The notes beneath the pieces are model-generated. The model was not told where the DNA came from. It saw only the letters and a program-made list of their open reading frames with translations, and made no database searches. From assembly GCA_007133055.1 (NCBI GenBank), contig SLNM01000235.1, forward strand, positions 1 to 8,443: a DNA stretch of 8,443 nt, read 5' to 3'. The position numbers and the translations under genes were made by a program. Shown piece after piece: positions 5,780-8,443 of the stretch; the stretch's first letter is position 1, and every line of letters starts with the position of its first letter. This DNA is from Lentisphaeria bacterium. GTDB lineage: Bacteria; Verrucomicrobiota; Lentisphaeria; Oligosphaerales; PUNB01.

Positions 5780-6661
5780 TTATCGTCCCTGCCCGGAAGT
5801 CTTTGGTTGCTTTTGCAGAGCCAGGCTCAGCGCCTCTCGCATGACTTCCAGGGGAGGATCGAGTCCGGTCCACAGAAAAAAACTGCGAGCACCCTGGTGC
5901 AGCAGCATGGCCTGGCCGTCAGCCGTCCTTAGTCCGCGTTTTCTGAGCGCCTGGAGAAAAGGGGTTGGGCCGTAGATCATGTCCATGACGGCGGTGTCGG
6001 GGGCGATCATGTCGGGATTCAGCGGCATTGGGTCGTCGGCGCCCAGTCCAAGGGAGGTGCCCTGTACCAGCAGGGGCATTTGACTCAGGCATTCGCCAAT
6101 GCGGTCGGTTTGATCGAGCGAAAGGCAGTGTACGCGGCACTGGGGGGCGATGTTGGCGATGAGGTTAGCAATCTTCTCAATCTTGGCCAAAGTCCGATTG
6201 ATCATGACCAGTTCGGCCACTCCTTTGCGGGCCATGTGAACGGCGGTGGCGGCGACTGCGCCGCCACCGCCGACAAAAGCCATGCGCTGTCCGGCGGGCG
6301 CGAAACCAAGTTGTTCCAAAAGCGCCATTTCCAGGCCGTATCCGTCAGTCGAATATCCGGTCAGCCGCCGATCCTTTTCCACTACCACAGTGTTGACGCT
6401 GGCCAGGGGCATCGCCTCGTGGTCCAGCCGGTCCATGCATCTGCCGACCGCGTTCTTGTGGGGAACGGTTACATTCCAGCCGTCGAATCCCCGGGCAGGC
6501 AGGTCTCTGACTACCTTCTTAACCAGCTCTGCCGGGGTGGGCAGAAGCCTGTACTCGGCCGCAATGCCGCAGGCGGCGAAGGCGGCCTCCTGCATGGGCG
6601 GCGACAGCGAGTGTTTGACCGGCCAGCCCATTACCCCGTATATTTGTGGGGTGTGTTTCAC
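5780..6661 (-). CDS. aroE: Shikimate dehydrogenase (NADP+)
   Basis: This 293-residue cytoplasmic enzyme reduces 3-dehydroshikimate to shikimate in the chorismate/aromatic amino acid pathway. The shikimate-binding motif is GWPVKHSLSP (12-21) with Ser18 and Ser20. NVTVPHK (63-69) carries catalytic Lys69, SVNTV (88-92) the conserved Asn90, and STDGYG (104-109) the catalytic Asp106. The nucleotide site is GGGGAVAAT (131-139) followed by INRT (154-157), whose Arg156 fits NADP preference. The C-terminal QAMLLHQGA (250-258) has conserved Gln256. After SLSP the usual His is replaced (PMQE), a small departure. The start is GTG at 6661: an in-frame TAG two codons upstream rules out a longer form, and the next Met (11) would cut the motif. 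No good Shine-Dalgarno is visible; a GA-rich AGAAGAAG lies about 18 nt upstream. hppA ends 40 bp upstream without a terminator, so co-transcription is likely. Confidence 0.95.
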   Translation of the reverse strand: MKHTPQIYGVMGWPVKHSLSPPMQEAAFAACGIAAEYRLLPTPAELVKKVVRDLPARGFDGWNVTVPHKNAVGRCMDRLDHEAMPLASVNTVVVEKDRRLTGYSTDGYGLEMALLEQLGFAPAGQRMAFVGGGGAVAATAVHMARKGVAELVMINRTLAKIEKIANLIANIAPQCRVHCLSLDQTDRIGECLSQMPLLVQGTSLGLGADDPMPLNPDMIAPDTAVMDMIYGPTPFLQALRKRGLRTADGQAMLLHQGARSFFLWTGLDPPLEVMREALSLALQKQPKTSGQGR

Positions 6662-6701
6662 TTTTCTATTAAGCTACTTCTTCTTTGCTACGGGTTGCAG
6701 C

Positions 6702-8443
<1,742 letters not shown>

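Larger units (their letters stand above)
3690..5780. other. Low-G+C segment between pilD and aroE, probable acquired cargo
   Basis: Sampling lines by eye, this stretch runs at roughly 40-47% G+C, against about 60% in hppA, aroE and pilD on either side. It contains exactly two genes, the 56-residue protein and the putative peptidase, plus a 216-bp upstream spacer and a 71-bp downstream spacer. I see no integrase, transposase, tRNA or convincing flanking direct repeats, so the mechanism of entry is not visible. The downstream spacer (3681-3751) shows no terminator or clear pilD promoter. Confidence 0.5.

Noticed and set aside
5673..5873. 66-residue minus-strand frame spanning the aroE end and the spacer
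   Set aside because: It overlaps the 3' end of aroE in another frame, has no ribosome site or recognisable motif, and runs into the promoter region.

Overview
The window holds seven genes, all on the minus strand. In transcription order (right to left) they are a membrane pyrophosphatase (hppA, 5' end outside the window), shikimate dehydrogenase (aroE), a two-gene unit of a 56-residue basic protein and a 535-residue putative papain-like cysteine peptidase, a type IV prepilin peptidase (pilD), a membrane-anchored coiled-coil protein, a 60-residue putative lipoprotein, and a DUF4159 protein (3' end outside the window). I see no rRNA, tRNA, CRISPR array, transposase or integrase.

The DUF4159 protein, the small lipoprotein with an N-L-P-W-N-R-P tail and the membrane coiled-coil protein with a C-terminal beta domain together suggest a member of the PVC superphylum, perhaps Kiritimatiellota, Lentisphaerota or Verrucomicrobiota. 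This is an inference from remembered family distribution, not a database result.

Region by region: (i) 1-2550 is a compact three-gene cassette: coiled-coil protein, 34-bp gap, lipoprotein, 2-bp gap, DUF4159 protein. All three products appear to be exported or membrane-anchored, so they may work together at the cell envelope. (ii) 2551-2726 is an AT-rich spacer with a good Shine-Dalgarno site, promoter-like boxes and a small palindrome. (iii) 2727-3680 is pilD with all its catalytic and zinc-binding motifs; no pilus genes lie beside it here. (iv) About 3690-5780 is clearly poorer in G+C than both flanks and carries the small-protein/peptidase pair with its own promoter-like sequence, inside an inverted repeat. 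It looks like an acquired cargo pair and is the best candidate for an undescribed system. (v) 5780-8443 is housekeeping: aroE lies 40 bp downstream of hppA. The pyrophosphatase has the signature of the K+-dependent subfamily and a Glu placed as in Na+-pumping members.

Most other long open frames, on either strand, overlap these genes and are shadows of high-G+C coding sequence.
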